This document shows, piece after piece, positions 5,774 through 5,787 of a stretch of DNA of 5,787 nt; the first letter of the stretch is position 1; each line of letters begins with the position of its first letter. The stretch lies in contig DMNL01000053.1 in assembly GCA_003452735.1 (NCBI GenBank), forward strand, positions 1-5,787, read 5' to 3'. This DNA is from Spirochaetaceae bacterium (GTDB lineage: Bacteria; Spirochaetota; Spirochaetia; Treponematales; Rectinemataceae). A model generated the notes under the pieces. It was not told where the DNA came from. It worked only from the letters and a program-made list of their open reading frames with translations, and made no database searches. The position numbers and the translations under genes are program-made.

Positions 5774-5787
5774 AGGTTTTCCTTTAA

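Noticed and set aside
5640..5787. SAM riboswitch (S-box) upstream of metN
   Set aside because: The hairpins suggested one, but none of the conserved S-box core sequences or its four-way junction are present, and the region is too short.

Overview
The window is 5,787 bases of bacterial DNA with moderate GC content. It is gene-dense, with intergenic gaps of 53, 15 and 97 bases and two overlapping gene pairs. It holds five complete genes and one gene cut by the left edge. There are no rRNA or tRNA genes, insertion sequences, integrases or CRISPR repeats that I can recognise. The gene content (PPK1, a NagD-type HAD phosphatase, a GH13 glycosidase, a DUF434 protein and a methionine-type ABC importer) looks like a chromosomal backbone. 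I cannot name the taxon. Spirochaete- or Firmicute-like relatives would fit the protein sequences, but that is an impression and not a result.

Layout, left to right. Bases 1-981 (+) encode the C-terminal half of polyphosphate kinase PPK1, with both conserved active-site histidine motifs. Bases 1035-1829 (+) encode a HAD-IIA (NagD-like) phosphatase, probably in the same transcript. Convergent to it, only 15 bases away, is a GH13 alpha-amylase-family enzyme (3272 to 1845, -). A 97-base divergent spacer separates that gene from a DUF434/DUF5616 protein of unknown function (3370-4206, +; alternative start 3487). The 3' end of the DUF434 gene overlaps by 17 bases the 3' end of metI (4855 to 4190, -). 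metI is preceded by metN (5750 to 4848, -), which it overlaps by 8 bases. metN and metI encode the ATPase and permease of a methionine-type ABC importer. The binding protein MetQ is not in the window.

How the genes relate. PPK1 (polyphosphate storage), the HAD phosphatase and the GH13 enzyme (alpha-glucan metabolism) could all touch phosphate and carbon reserves, but only ppk and the HAD gene are arranged like an operon. metN-metI is a translationally coupled pair with a strong ribosome-binding site for metI inside the end of metN.

The most interesting region is the metN leader, about 5640-5787 on the minus strand. A strong Shine-Dalgarno sequence drives an ATG at 5773 that opens a 22-codon ORF in a different frame from metN. 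After it come several GC-rich inverted repeats. Four of the segments can pair as 1:2 plus 3:4, or alternatively as 2:3, and the last hairpin is followed by four T's. This is the topology of a classical attenuator. It is complicated by the metN reading frame, which runs through it with no canonical start codon downstream. The metN product also lacks the C-terminal NIL/ACT regulatory domain usual in MetN. A second point of interest is that the DUF434/DUF5616 protein carries an acidic-residue pattern resembling NYN/PIN nucleases.
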